From positions 1 to 64,000 of the forward strand of contig CAKJVC010000149.1 in the NCBI GenBank assembly GCA_918026815.1: a DNA stretch of 64,000 nt, given 5' to 3'. The DNA comes from Chalara sp. BL73. Its lineage: Eukaryota; Ascomycota; Leotiomycetes; Helotiales. The position numbers and the translations under genes were made by a program. Within the stretch, counting starts at the first letter, position 1. Each line of letters begins with the position of its first letter. Shown piece after piece: positions 48,649 through 59,640 of this stretch. Below the pieces are notes generated by a model, which worked only from the letters and a program-made list of their open reading frames with translations, searched no databases and was not told where the DNA came from.

Positions 48649-51261
48649 ATGGCTTCACTCAACACATCTACGAATGGGCCATCCATAAGATCTTCGTACC
48701 AAGGGGTGGTTAATGCCCCACCACCTTCCGGCCCCGCCGCAAGCTCACCTACATATGGACAATGGGCACTATTCTCTGTGTCTGCTCCTCTGGCGAACGC
48801 ATTTCAGCAAGATGCTGGTGGAAAAGAGAGCGTCCTGAAAGTGTCGACTACTGGAGGTATGGAACGAAGAAAGAGCTCCGAAGAGGAAGTTAATTCTGAC
48901 ACTAAACCTTTCTAGAGGGGGAGCTTGTTGACCTAATCGAGGACTTTTCGGAAGGCCGAGTTCAGTTTGCATTTGTCAAAGTCAAGGACCCCAATTCCGG
49001 TCTGCCAAAGAATGTGTTAATTGCATGGGTTAGTGGCAAGAGAACACTAGAAATCGAGATCGTGACTAATCCCTACCATAGTGTGGAGAGGGAGTGCCTG
49101 AGAGAACGAAGGGCTACTTCACAAGTCACCTTGCTGCAGTTTCCAAGATTCTTCATGTTAGTACAAATCCATATCCTCACTGCATACAAGTTGGTAACTT
49201 TGCTCCAGGGCTATCATGTACAAATCACCGCACGCTCTGAACGTGATCTCACCCCCGAAGGCATCACCAAAAAAGTGTCTGAAGCATCTGGTGCAAACTA
49301 TTCTGCTGGATCTACTGGCACATCAAAGTCCTCCGGTCCACCTCCTCCGGCTGCGTCTAAACCAGCCTTCAACCCAACACGATCGAGTGGAAACGCTGGG
49401 TTCAATCCATTAGCAAATAGAACGCGACCCGGCCAGAGGGATAATGTGGATGAAGACGGATGGGGAGCAGATGCCCCTCCGGTAATCAGATCTCAGCTAG
49501 AGAAAGTAGAACCTGCTTATAAACCAACAAAGGTTAACATGGCCGAATTGACCAAACAAAATTCAGATCAGGCTTCGAGGTTTAATGATGCGCCAGGTGT
49601 TGTGAAGGGTGCTTATCAACCAGTGGGAAAAGTCGATATCGCTGCTATACGAGCTCAAGCTCGATATAAGGAAGATGATCGACCCACACTTGTGAAAGGC
49701 GCCTATGAGCCTGTTGGAAAGGTTGACATTGCTGCTATCAGAGCCCGAGCACAGAAACCATCTGAAGAGGGAGCCCGACAATTGTCGCCTGCCGCTACAG
49801 GAGCTTCGGCGACAAGTAACACCAGCGATGAACCAAAATCATTAGCAGACCGATCTGCAGCCTTCTCACAATCCGAAAGACTCACGACATTACCAAAGCC
49901 GAAGGTAGGCAATAAATTTGGCTCAAGCGCATCATTTACGGGAACAAAAGCCCCTACACCTGGGGCTTTTGGATTACAGTCTGCTCCAGCAAATGCCGCT
50001 CCCGCTCCTGTCGGCGCAGCGAGCCGAACATTCGCTGATGAAGGCGGCAAAACCCCCGCCCAGATCTGGGCAGAGAAGAAGGCACGTCAAAGAGGGCTCA
50101 GCGGGGCTGGTGACCACGCACCTCCTACTACTTCCCCGATTCCGAGCCAGACTAGTGGAGGAGGGGAATGGAAGAGCGGATATACCGGAAAGTCCTGGGC
50201 TCCAGTTGCCACTAATCCCACAGGTCGGTCCGGCACAGGGAGTATTGAGGAGGAGCCCACTAGGGAAGAAACAACCCCTGCTTCTCCAGGTATTGGCGCA
50301 CTGAAGGACCGCTTCAAGGGTGGACCGCCAATGGGTGCTCCGATTCCTCCAGTCAGAGAACAATCGCCTCCACCTCCACCCATCAACACTGCAAACAGAC
50401 CTCCTCCAATCGATTTCTCAACTCGCCCATCTGTGGCTGCTGATGATGGGGATAGCGAAGATAGCCGACCCAATATCCCACCACCACCCCGGGTCCAACG
50501 CAGCCCGACACCAGAGTCTCCACAGCGTGAAGCATCTCCGGTCCGCATTGCTATGCCTGTCTCTCGGAGCAAGGTACCAGAGATTGAAGCACCAGAAGAG
50601 CGGAACTCACCTCCTGCTCTTCCTCAAGCAGTGGAGCGAAATGTACCTGCTGAGAAGAGCCTTACTGAAGAACCTAAGAGGCATGATCCCGCTCGAGCTG
50701 CTGGTGCGGCTGTAGCCGCGGCTACTTTTGGCGCTGGAGCTGTCGCCGCAGCGGCTGCTACCGGAGGCAACCAGGACTCAGGTGCTGGTGGTAAACGTGC
50801 CCTGATACAATATGACTATGAAAAAGCAGAGGATAATGAGCTGGAGCTCGTTGAAGGAGAATATGTCACCAATATTGAAATGGTGGATGAAGATTGGTGG
50901 ATGGGCACGAATTCCAAAGGCGAAAGTGGCCTGTTCCCTAGCAACTATGTTGAGCTCGTCGAGGATGAAGAAGAAGCTGCACCAGAGCCTCCAGCTCCAG
51001 CTGCTAGGCCAACACCGGTAGCGCCTGCTGGGCCAGCCGGGCCAACCGCCAGCGCTATATATGACTACGAAGCTGCAGAGGATAATGAATTGAGTTTCCC
51101 TGAAGGAGCTAAGATCACTGGGTTGGTAAGTATTTACTACCACTTATCTTCAAGTTGTACCTAACACATAGCAGGAGTTTCCAGATGAGGACTGGTGGTT
51201 TGGCCACTTTGACGGAAAGTCTGGACTCTTCCCAGCAAATTACGTAGAGCTGGATAATTAA
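48649..51261 (+). CDS. abp1: Actin-binding protein Abp1 (ADF-H and two SH3 domains)
   Basis: Five exons: 48649-48856, 48916-49028, 49082-49156, 49209-51125 and 51175-51261, giving 799 residues; introns are 59, 53, 52 and 49 nt. The N-terminal ADF-homology domain (about 35-150) reads YGQWALFSVSAPLANAFQQD, VDLIEDFSEGRVQFAFVKVK and CGEGVPERTKGYFTSHLAAV across the splices. The middle carries two copies of KGAYxPVGKVDIAAIRA (about 259 and 293) and long Pro/Ser/Ala-rich stretches. Two SH3 domains end the protein: about 659-719 (ALIQYDYEKAEDNELELVEG, DEDWWMG, SNYVEL) and about 744-799 (AIYDYEAAEDNELSFPEG, DEDWWFG, ANYVEL). Abp1 binds F-actin at endocytic patches, activates Arp2/3 and recruits Ark/Prk kinases through its SH3 domain. 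Yeast Abp1 has one SH3; two are usual in filamentous fungi. The last acceptor (TAGCAG) allows a one-Gln splice variant. Confidence 0.95.
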
Positions 51262-51961
51262 GCGGCGAGTAAAAGTTGTCTTTCGTAGGTAGTGTTTATG
51301 ATATGGTCCTCAAAAGCACGATATCCAATGTTGATTCTGACATGTGTGCCTTTTCTATCACTGTTATTATAGAAATTTAGATTTCGCAAAGTGTTGATGC
51401 TGCTTGCTCATGTGATCTTGAATATAACATCATTCGAGGTTCTAACACCGTTCGTATCAGAAATATCAAGCTCAAAGGGAAATGCAATGAAACAGTAACT
51501 GGCCATAGGCCCCCCCCCCCCCAAAATTTAATAAATTGAGGTAAATAAAATTTTAAAATGGCACCTGTCAATGTTTTACGGTGATATTTCTGATCTAACT
51601 TTCGACTTAGTCGGTCATCCGACTCCACGGACTCTATGGTTCTATTGACAAATACTCTATATTACCAATAGAAATGTATACAGAAATGCTTTTACTATTG
51701 AGCTCAGAAGCACAAAGCATCGCCTTTGTATTCATCAAATAATAAGCGCCTAAACTACGCAATTAAAGGTTCAATATACAGAGCCCGCCACAATCACCAG
51801 TGAAAACGGATCCTTCGAATATTATCAAAGTCCACCATTACCATTTCCGGCCAGCCCCCCTACAGGTCCGCAGATTCCATATTCTGCTCTTCTCTGGTTA
51901 TATTTCGTATCTCTTTTCGCTACCAATTTGCATTCACATATCGAGGGTTGGGATAGTCTCC
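51262..51961. other. Convergent intergenic region with C13 tract
   Basis: About 700 bp between convergent 3' ends. It contains a run of 13 C at 51510-51522 followed by an AT-rich stretch with AAAATTT and AAAATTTT motifs. No gene seen. Confidence 0.5.
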
Positions 51962-52518
51962 TTAGCAGCAGCCTTCGGCGCATTCGGTACAATCTAACAG
52001 AATTCTTCCATGTTAGGTATGCTGATGGAGGGCGAGGGAGAAATGCAAGACATACCAAAGCAACATTCGCAACACTCTTCGCAAGCTTCACAGGCGCAGC
52101 AACAGCATAGCGCCGCAAATATACCACTGTATTGATCAATTGATGATTTTCGTGAGAGGTATGTGGCGAGCTTACGCGCAGAAACCTCCACCACCCCCGC
52201 TCTTCTTGGGCTTGCTTTGTGGCGGTGGCCCTTGCTGATAGTTCATCTGCTTCTCGGTGTCAGCTGTCTTCTCAATGTTTATTTAGAATGAGGGATGCGG
52301 ACCTGTTGTGGTGGGTAGCCGTTGTTTTGCGGTGGATAAGGACTGCCTTGGTAAGCCTGCAGCTTGGTTAGAACTTCGAGCTACGAATTGTAATGGAGGT
52401 GATTGTATATGAGGCATACGGGTTGCATCTGCTGAGGATAGCCCTGCGGAGGATAACCGCCTTGTTGTGGAGGATATTGGCCCTGAGGCTGGTTTTGGTA
52501 GTAGTCTGCTGCTGACAT
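51962..52518 (-). CDS. Small CYSTM-domain membrane-associated protein
   Basis: Five tiny exons rebuild a 116-residue protein: 52518-52420, 52356-52303, 52270-52176, 52126-52056 and 51993-51962. It opens MSAADYYQNQPQGQYPPQQG, a Pro/Gln/Tyr/Gly-rich part, then KKSGGGGGFCA, then GIFAALCCCCACEACEECCE and finally CCFDCTECAEGCC with TAA at 51962-51964. The Cys-rich end is the CYSTM module, found across eukaryotes in tail-anchored peptides linked with stress and metal tolerance. Introns 3 and 4 (49 and 62 nt) have clear borders and restore the Cys pattern exactly. Intron 1 (63 nt) may end at either of two AGs six bases apart. Intron 2 as drawn is only 32 nt with a GTCCGC donor, so the exon 2/3 join is the least certain part. 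It is divergent from the glutaredoxin gene, 1.3 kb between start codons. Confidence 0.85.
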
Positions 52519-53794
52519 GGCGATGATTCTGTATAGCGACGATTAACTTCAATGAAGCTCAGAATTATGGTGCGCGAGTACGTACAGGAGTGATGTCGTT
52601 GATTAAAGTGTTGACGGGCGCGCAAGAATTGTTGGGGGTACGAGGAAAAGTGAAAAGGCTACGACGGTTTAAGAGATGCGAGACACTTCTTGTGCCAAGA
52701 AAGAGGAGAGGGGAGCAACCGAGCGAGCAGAAACCTTATATAAGTCAACGGGGACTTTGGGCCTCGACAAGCCAGTAATGAGTCAGCACGACTCGTAGAT
52801 TGAATAGTATGTGGAGCTAATACATGTAGTTGCTTAGCGTAGAAGCATGATGTACCATCTCAAGGATGCAATCATCACTAAGGAGACAGTTAGGCGCGGG
52901 TGGACCTGGGACCGCAACCAAGTGTGGCGTTTTTGCATAGCCTTTTGGGTCCAGCTTGCGTGTTCGCCGCTCTGCGATCTCCATTTTCAGCTGTGAGAGC
53001 TCGTTTTTCTAGAGATCACACACCTCAGCCACTTTCTACATGGCGCACGAACCACAAAGTGGTTGTCCGGGTTTCAAACTTGAGACAGCCTGAACGGCGT
53101 CGCCGTTTGCTCGGTTTATAATTCACAGATCTTCAAAGGCTTGGCATGCTGTCATGAAGCTTGTTTCCACCTACATGGGTAATAGGGCTTAGGTTACAAA
53201 GAACTATCCAGCAGTTCATCTAAGGGCATGGTGCGTTATGAGGCAGTCATTCCTATAACTTGTGGGACGGCATACATATCATTCAAGTATTCGGAGCCCT
53301 TTTCATCCACCATTACTTCTTGAGCCTCCTCAAGGTCTTGTCCTGCGTGCCGTGATCCGATGTATTTTGGGAACACAGGGCAGAGCAAAGCTCCCAATTA
53401 GAAGCGTCTGGAATTCTAGCAAATCTGGGCGCCAAGATGGAGGGGTATCGGTTCACGTGATGTTAAAAAAAATGACGCCTTCTGGATATCAAAATTATTG
53501 ATCGCGAACTCAACACTCTCTAACACCAACCATCAACCACCCTTGCTACTACCCTTTGTAAAAGAAACTAATATTTTATGAAGATTTTCCAATAGTTTCT
53601 TTGTGATTCTTAGCAACAATCTCTGACAGCGATCCAATGGTGCCAGCAGCCTCCTGATCCTACTCTTCTATCCCCGCAATCGGACACAATAAGTAATCGA
53701 TAGTGGCATATCTGCGACTCCTTACATATTACCTCACGACAAATCCTCACAGCTTGTACGCTCTTGTTTGCCTTCAAAACATACGTCGGACAAG
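52519..53794. other. Divergent promoter region of CYSTM and glutaredoxin genes
   Basis: About 1.3 kb with no supported gene; short frames here have no recognisable features. It should hold the promoters of both flanking genes. Confidence 0.5.
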
Positions 53795-54737
53795 ATGTCG
53801 ACCCTCCAGGAAATTACCACCGAAGGGGAGTGGGATGCTCATACCGCGTCGCTTCCAGCAAGCACCCTTCAGATCATCTACTTTCATGCGCCATGGGCTG
53901 CTCGTATGTTCTCCTCTCTATTAACAGTACAACGAACCGTTATGCCCATTTGTATTTTATTCTAATTCCAGCTAGCCTGCAAAAATATGACAACTGTCCT
54001 CCAAACCCTCGCCTCCTCATATTCCATCACAAGTCCCCTATCTACCTCCTGGGTGTCTATGAACGCGGAAGAAGTTATCGACGTTAGCGACAAATTTGAT
54101 GTCACAGCAGTCCCATATCTCGTCCTGACACGGAACCAACAAGTACTTGAGAAAGTTAGCGGAAGTGATGCAACCAAGGTACGCGCCGCAATCGAGAAAC
54201 ACGCCAAAACCCCCACCTCTTCTGCCACAAGCAACGGAGTCAATACGGGCACTACGATTGATGCTCCTGCAAAAAACCTCGGCGAGTATGCGCCAACAGC
54301 CTCAGGTCCTGTCACAGCCCCAGAACTCACATCAAGCGCAATCAAGGAAGACAAGGAAGATCTGCAGGAACGTTTGCAGAAGTTGGTTAAGGCCGCGCCG
54401 GTTATGCTATTCATGAAGGGAACTCCGAGTGCACCACAATGCGGTTTTTCCAGACAAACGGTCGCGCTCCTGCGAGAGAAGTCTGTCAAATATGGATTCT
54501 TCAACATTTTGGCAGACGATGAGGTTCGGCAGGGTCTTAAGGAATTTGCAGATTGGCCAACTTACCCTCAATTGTGGGTTGAAGGTGAACTTGTCGGTGG
54601 CCTGGATATTGTGAGTTGAATTTGCATGATGATTCGTTCTAACATGAAGCTAATTATATTGACAGGTCAAGGAAGAGTTAAGCAATGATCCTGATTTCCT
54701 AGGTGCATACAGTGTAGCAAAGACTGCTACTACTTAA
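53795..54737 (+). CDS. grx4: Monothiol glutaredoxin, Grx3/Grx4 type
   Basis: Exons 53795-53903, 53976-54610 and 54666-54737 give 271 residues; introns are 72 and 55 nt. The first domain is thioredoxin-like with HAPWAAPCKNM at about 33-43, where the usual WCxxC has become WAAPC, so it keeps one Cys only. After a Ser/Thr/Ala-rich linker, the glutaredoxin domain carries LFMKGTPSAPQCGFSRQT with the CGFS active site at about 192-195 and WPTYPQLWVEGELVGGLDIV for glutathione and the partner. Proteins of this form bind a bridging [2Fe-2S] cluster with glutathione and report iron status to regulators (Aft1/2 in yeast, Php4/Fep1 in fission yeast, HapX/SreA in Aspergillus) and aid iron trafficking in cytosol and nucleus. 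The splice at 53975 uses CTAG rather than the earlier CCAG, because only this restores the APCKNM motif. Confidence 0.95.
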
Positions 54738-57232
54738 TGAGAGACAAACCGTAGTAAAATCTTACCTAAGCGATGAATCTAGCTGCTAGAGGTCACCCTA
54801 GCTTATGAGTTGATACAAGTGCTTTGCTAGAGAGTGAAAAGATATATATCGGGTTTCTCAAGTGACAAATACATGCCCGCTGTTAGATTGATATTCTCTA
54901 AGAGTAATGTCAGAACACCATGGTCGACCCAAGGCGAACAAAGGCTCAGCTTTCCGAGGTCAAGGAGTCGAGGAGAGGTGTCATTTATAACTATGGTGAT
55001 AGACACAAGTATTATTTTTATTTTTATTTTTTACCAGAAATAGAATTTGAATTTCAGAACTCGTGGCCTTGTTCATCAATTTTGTTGTCGCGCCTTCCAA
55101 GCCGCTCTTCTTTTGGATTACGCTGGCGTATTTCTCCAAAAGTTGGGTATTAAATGGTTTTCTACCAGCTTTTCTATAAGCGCTTGAAGAACTGTAAGGT
55201 TCATTCATTTACATCAACGGGGATAGCATTTGATGTTCCAGATATGTTTGTCCTTCTTACCCTCCTTGCCCACTAACATTTGAGTCATATTCCTCGCTTT
55301 ATTCAAAGACGTATCCTGTCTTCATGATCAATGAACACCCTGTAGATATTAGGTATATTTCAAAAATAAGTCCTTGATCGGGACGTTCCTGATTTCAGTA
55401 GAGCACTATACAGGTTCCGGAACGATTAAGTGGCGACTTGCGAACTTGGAAGCGGCCCTTTCCAAGCCTCGAAGCCGTGCCATTATATGTTTCTCTAGAG
55501 CAGTACTTGAGAAGCAAGTACCAGCCAGATTGAGGCATCATTCGGCGAGAGCTAGATATAAAGCTTAGACCGCCAAATCTGTACTTAATCATTGCTTTCT
55601 CACACTGATCGTCACGCAGATGTGCACTGTCATAACCCATCTTGCTGTTGTATGATATATAGCAGCTATCAATTAGTATTCTGTAGTACGTGGTTGGTAG
55701 ATCTATGTTTGACTATGGAAATTAGATATACTCGATTTTTTACAAAGGACTGTATGTCCTTTACGTAGGCGAAACGGCCGATGTTGCTGTCTACTCTAAT
55801 ATCCATATAAACTACGATCTTGCTACTGTATAGGATGTTCTGTTGGTGTACCTATTTTTGTTGTTAAATATTTAGCGTCACATGTGTGTTCTATGTTCTG
55901 AGAACTGCTTGGGAGTCAAATTGATGCTTTGTGAGCTTCGTTCAATATAGATACCCTTCTACACTAGTAATGGATGTTGTAAGCTAGCGACGTATCTTCA
56001 TCTCCGAGGGCATGAAAAATTTCTCCATTGCACATGCAGTTCCCTTGCTTGTTATAAGCTCTGCTTTTATACTTGGACTCCTGGGCTACCTTCTATACAA
56101 TTTGGTGAAGGCTCAGACATCATTGTATGTTTGTGAAGTATGGTACTATGATCGCTCACCTGAAAGGACCTGACTTTTTATGACCATAACAAATTTCATA
56201 CATTTCTTAATTATCAAGGGGGGGTTCCTTCCCCTACGCCAAGTTCTCCTCACACATCGATAGAAGAGCTAAGGCGCCACGTGATTCACCTGGCTCATAG
56301 CTACGATCCATAGCAGACCCTCTCAAATATTCCTAATGCTTTGCCGGTATATCTTAGATATGCGAAATTCTAAGTACCATAGCTTAGGAAGTATGACTTA
56401 TTGCAATTTTGTTGCTGGATGTCAGCTTGCCGCTACTTCCCGGCTGAGAAACAAAAGGCAAATCTTAGCACAACCGCCAACACTTAACCCTCTTACCACA
56501 ATCGATATTTTAACGTTGAACATTGTTTTAATAAAGCGAAAAGCAAAGCCTCTTTTGTAAAAAGTCTACGGAAATGTCTTACAATTAGTAAACATTGACA
56601 AGCATACAAAGTAAAAAGGCAATAACCGTGTCAAAAAACCAACCTTCTATTTCCCAGCCGGAGCGCCACTGTCTCAACAAATTAGACTATTCATGGAACC
56701 TGGCGCTATTAGGTCCTTTAACTAACGCTTGAAAAGCCAGATATGCCCCTGCAATATCTCTGAGCCCATGGACCTATCTGTTTTGAGCTTCCCGTCTTCG
56801 GAGTCTTCATCAGGATATGTGCCTACTCAATAGTTCTATTTTGGGAATCCGAGGGTAGTGACAAGTGGTCATGATCTGAATAGGCCATCTTCCGTGTGCC
56901 TACAAACAATAATTGGAGGCATGTTAACGCGGATCGCTCTGGTGAGCAAGTTATATATAGTTAAAGTAGGCATCAAAACGGATTATAACGACTTGAGCAA
57001 TTTTGAAACAAGATCGTCGCTGTTCAAGTGTATCAATTCCTAACCAAGTATTATTCCCCTTGCTTTAGGACAATACAAAATGCTGGTGAGTCTTGCCAAC
57101 GAAGTTCACACTGTAGTAGGCTGATAACTCCAAGACCTACAATCCCTAAATAAAATATATATCCGAACTTGACTTATACCTCAGCTACAACCTTCTGAAT
57201 TACATATTAGATACTGTCTACCTATGTTGTCT
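54738..57232. other. AT-rich intergenic region
   Basis: About 2.5 kb between convergent 3' ends (glutaredoxin and acid phosphatase). No frame looks protein-like, and I saw no paired terminal repeats. Highly AT-rich parts lie near 54990-55050 and 55700-55900. Confidence 0.5.
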
Positions 57233-58645
57233 TCATGGATAAACAGGTGGATAAGCACTATCCGGAATCTCCAGCACGTCATGATAATACGTCTTATTCT
57301 GCTGCCCCTTCCACTGATTCACAATCGCCGGCAACACAGTTCGTCCATTATGCACGACGCATGTATCAGGTACCGGCTGCGCAGACCATTTCTTCGTGTT
57401 GAAGATCCCAGGATAACTCGAGTTATAATACCTTTGCGCGAGTGGCGGACTCGCGCTCCAATTTCTAAGGATGTCTCCGGTTTTGGCAGCGACGTATGAG
57501 AAGACGTTGGCGCCGACGTCCCAGCGGCCGAGCGTGTGGAGGTCCCAGTTCGCGGTCACAGTCGAGATCTCGGAATAGTGGTTGTAGTAGTGTGAGTCGG
57601 TGGTCCCAATGAGGTTCGTCGGGATTGAGTCGCCAAGGAGGATGCTGAAGACGCGGTTTTGGATGGCGTAGGTTTCATTCTCATCAAAAGTTATGAGAAC
57701 GAGGGTGTTATTCATAAAGTTCCTGTCAGTAAGAAGTGGGTTGAGGAAGTTGTAGAGCCATTGACCTGCCACGGTTATGCTTGAGTCGTGACCATCGCTT
57801 GTCATGTTGGGTGCTGTTGTGATATTAGTCAAGCGAGCCAATATTTGCGTTTCATGAAGAATGTACTTATGAAAAGCCATTGAGGTAGCGCTGCTGCCTT
57901 GAGATCTTCGAAAAACAGAGTAGTATTCTTAATCTTGGAGAGGCGGTCGGCTCTATTGACTACGGAGTTGTACAGAATCTCGGGGCTGAGTTAAGGTGTT
58001 AGCGACTACGAGGCATTATACTGGAAAGATATACTTGTGTTTGCGGACATATGCATTGGCTCCAGTCTGTTGATTTACCCAAGCATTGCCCTGATAGCCT
58101 GTGTATGGCATATCTTCCTGGTAAAGTGCCCAACTAATTTGTTTGTCTTCAAGTAAGTCAACCACAGAGGAGACGTTCTCGGGAACTTGGGTGAAGGGAT
58201 CGCCATTAAGACCGAAGTAGTCGCTGTCACCTTGTCAGATATTTTGTAGATATTCCGCGACGAGATATATACCCTCCTACGGCAGCCATGTAATTAGGCT
58301 CACTCGGGTGGGTTACAGCAATTTTGTTGCTCAATATTATCCCCTTTTCTGCGAAATACTTGAAATTGGCTGTTCCGCGGTCAGCCGATTTTCTTTCAAG
58401 AGACAAGAGAAGCAACGTACGATCACCTTCCGCCATCTCAAAGTTAGTATTCTCGAACCATATCGAGACGTACCGATCAAATGCTTTGCCTCTGACAATG
58501 GAGGCTGTTGCACACTGTACCAGGCCTTGAAACAAGCATGATTAGTTTTCATGATCATTTGTCACTTGAACTTGCCTTGCCCAGCAATTGGGAAACATAA
58601 TTATAGAAACCTACCAGCAAAGGCTACAATTTTATGAATGTACAT
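57233..58645 (-). CDS. Secreted acid phosphatase (phosphoesterase family)
   Basis: Six exons: 58645-58615, 58525-58427, 58369-58273, 58223-58035, 57985-57867 and 57813-57233, giving 371 residues. The five introns are 89, 57, 49, 49 and 53 nt. The start MYIHKIVAFAGLVQCATA is a plausible signal peptide. The mature part shows family blocks in order: GKAFDRYVSIWFENTNFE with the first metal-binding acid and Asn, THPSEPNYMAAVGGDYFGLN, EDKQISWALYQEDMPYTGYQ, TPNMTSDGHDSSI, and LVLITFDENETY followed by SILLGDSIP and HYSEISTVTANWDLHTLGRW. Such enzymes release phosphate from monoesters outside the cell at acid pH and are usually induced by phosphate starvation. The acceptor at 58224 was preferred to one seven bases earlier because it alone keeps the total length in frame and gives VGGDYFG. 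Several NxS/T sites suit a glycoprotein. It is divergent from the multicopper oxidase. Confidence 0.92.
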
Positions 58646-59640
58646 CCTTGAGAAGAGCAATAGTCTGACTGCAAAAGGATAATGTATTTGGATAGTGTGA
58701 GACAGTTCAGAGAAGTACTGAATCCGAGGTGCCAGAATGCTCAACGCAATATCGAGTACGGCAAAATCCCTCCGTATAGTTTGTCTATCCTCTTGTCGGC
58801 ACTTCCTGAGATGAATAGGCACTAATGTAGTCTCGACCTGCTGCAAGTCTGTCTTCTGGGTGAATAGGGGGAGATAAAGAGAGCTTAAGAACAGGAAGAA
58901 AATAGCGTCATCATAAACACGACAACTTCAGAACATCCCACGAGCAGGGAAGAGATTTAATACTGGATAACAGGCTATGAAGAAGCATAGGTCTTCTCCT
59001 TTAGACCTCCATCTGGGTCCAGGGCATCTCCTAGACACACGCTCCCTCACACGATGCGGCAGTTCGTGGGTCATCAGGCATTGCCACTCAGGGCACAGTG
59101 TATTGGCGTGGTAGGCAGGTGTGTTCAATAGGAAGAGAATGATTGGCAATTCATTGTCGAGCAGGCTCAAATGCACCATGCGGTACACTGGAGGGATCTC
59201 TTACATGGGTACAATGGGCACAACAAGCTCTTCCACCGTTGATACTAACATCAGACTAAGGCCTAAATAGGTAGGTCACTGTGCCAAGGTTGGAGTGCCC
59301 GTTCGAGCCGCTGATGGGGGTTATCCTCGTCATCTCCAAATTACTTTGCACCCGTGGGGAGGCAGCATCGTGTCATTGGAAGGCTTGGCTGATCAGCTTC
59401 AGGGGTCGTAGACTGGACCATCACATCTTTGATCACTTTCTCATTTCACTATTCGCAGGACTTTGGCTATTCCTCGGATTGCGAATGAAAGCCTGGTACT
59501 GGCCGTCTTCCAACTTTAGAGGGCTATTTCATTTTGGCTAGCTGGATACTATCACTGACAGCTTATCTATACTGCATGGACATGTAAAGTCGCGCCTGAA
59601 AGAAGTTCATCTAAGAGCACGGGGTGGCGACACTGTCGCG
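58646..59640. other. Divergent promoter region of acid phosphatase and multicopper oxidase
   Basis: About 1 kb with no supported gene; it must carry both promoters. Short frames on both strands show no domain. Confidence 0.55.
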
